From NCBI GenBank assembly GCA_002432195.1, contig DJGG01000266.1:1-14350 (forward strand): a stretch of 14,350 bases of DNA, given 5' to 3'. This document shows, one piece after another, positions 14,223 to 14,350 of this stretch (position 1 is its first letter; every line of letters begins with the position of its first letter). The DNA comes from Desulfobacteraceae bacterium UBA5852 (GTDB lineage Bacteria > Desulfobacterota > Desulfobacteria > Desulfobacterales > UBA5852). The notes beneath the pieces are model-generated. The model was not told the origin of the DNA. It saw only the letters and a list, made by a program, of their open reading frames with translations, and ran no database searches. The position numbers and the translations under genes are program-made.

Positions 14223-14242
14223 GGGGGAATTTGGGGGAATTT
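14223..14242. repeat. Two tandem 10-bp units upstream of the -35
   Basis: GGGGGAATTT occurs twice in direct succession, directly abutting the -35. On the minus strand this reads as AAATT tracts spaced exactly 10 bases apart, one helical turn, as expected for curved DNA or UP-element-like sequence. Confidence 0.6.
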
Positions 14243-14248
14243 GAGGGC

Positions 14249-14272
14249 GGAGGCGGATTTGAAAACGCCTCC
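14249..14272. other. 7-bp hairpin in the right-end intergenic region
   Basis: The arms GGAGGCG (14249-14255) and CGCCTCC (14266-14272) pair perfectly around a 10-base loop. There is no T-run next to it. It could be a protein-binding inverted repeat or part of an RNA beginning or ending beyond the window. Confidence 0.3.
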
Positions 14273-14285
14273 AACTCCGAGATGG

Positions 14286-14302
14286 AGCCAAAAGGCTTTT
14301 TT
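14286..14302 (+). terminator. Short terminator-like hairpin with T-run
   Basis: On the plus strand AGCC, loop AAAA, GGCT are followed by a run that gives six consecutive T residues. The stem is only 4 bp, extendable by two G-T wobbles. A GAGATGG direct repeat flanks it on both sides (14279-14285 and 14303-14309). No plus-strand gene precedes it, so what it would terminate is unclear. Confidence 0.3.
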
Positions 14303-14350
14303 GAGATGGGTTCTAGTGTTGTGTCCCGGAAAAATCTCGCATAAGGCCTT

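Noticed and set aside
1..14350. CRISPR array, tRNA or rRNA genes, phage or toxin-antitoxin systems
   Set aside because: No regularly spaced repeats, tRNA-like cloverleaf, rRNA segments or defence and phage protein motifs were seen on either strand.

Overview
The window is very GC-rich (roughly two thirds G+C by eye) and densely packed. It looks like a chromosomal catabolic region from a high-GC proteobacterium-like organism, most likely Desulfobacterota or a relative. That placement is an inference from gene content and base composition; no rRNA or marker gene is present. Nearly every gene lies on the minus strand and reads from the right end towards the left. The one exception is a radical SAM gene cut by the left edge.

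Right part (about 14200 down to 8600). A promoter and candidate operator precede a TetR repressor gene. It is followed almost without gaps by an acyl-CoA dehydrogenase, a methylglutaconyl-CoA-hydratase-like crotonase, a biotin-dependent carboxyltransferase and an HMG-CoA-lyase-like protein. The gene set mirrors the leucine/isovalerate (liu) pathway, in which 3-methyl-branched acyl-CoAs are oxidised, carboxylated, hydrated and cleaved to acetyl-CoA plus acetoacetate. Three of the four enzymes differ from the canonical types at diagnostic positions. The dehydrogenase has its base where short-chain enzymes have it, not where isovaleryl-CoA dehydrogenase does. The lyase has Gln in place of the catalytic loop Cys. 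The carboxyltransferase is altered in its C-terminal glycine-rich segments. No biotin carboxylase or biotin carrier gene is in the window.

Middle (8600 to 5570). A separately promoted XRE-cupin regulator is followed by acetoacetyl-CoA synthetase, which would activate the acetoacetate released by the lyase. The regulator's candidate promoter carries a 10-bp element also found at the TetR operator, in similar geometry, suggesting shared control.

Left part (5570 to 1100). A class I aminotransferase overlaps a YafV/Nit2-type omega-amidase gene by 13 bp. This is a transaminase/omega-amidase pair of the kind that uses glutamine as amino donor. A FadD-type acyl-CoA ligase follows, then a small STAS/SEC14-like protein that converges on the radical SAM gene.

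GC-rich hairpins without U-tracts lie after the lyase, XRE-cupin, amidase and fadD genes and probably mark transcript or processing boundaries. The last 130 bp on the right are visibly more AT-rich, contain no gene, and hold phased A/T tracts and two hairpins.
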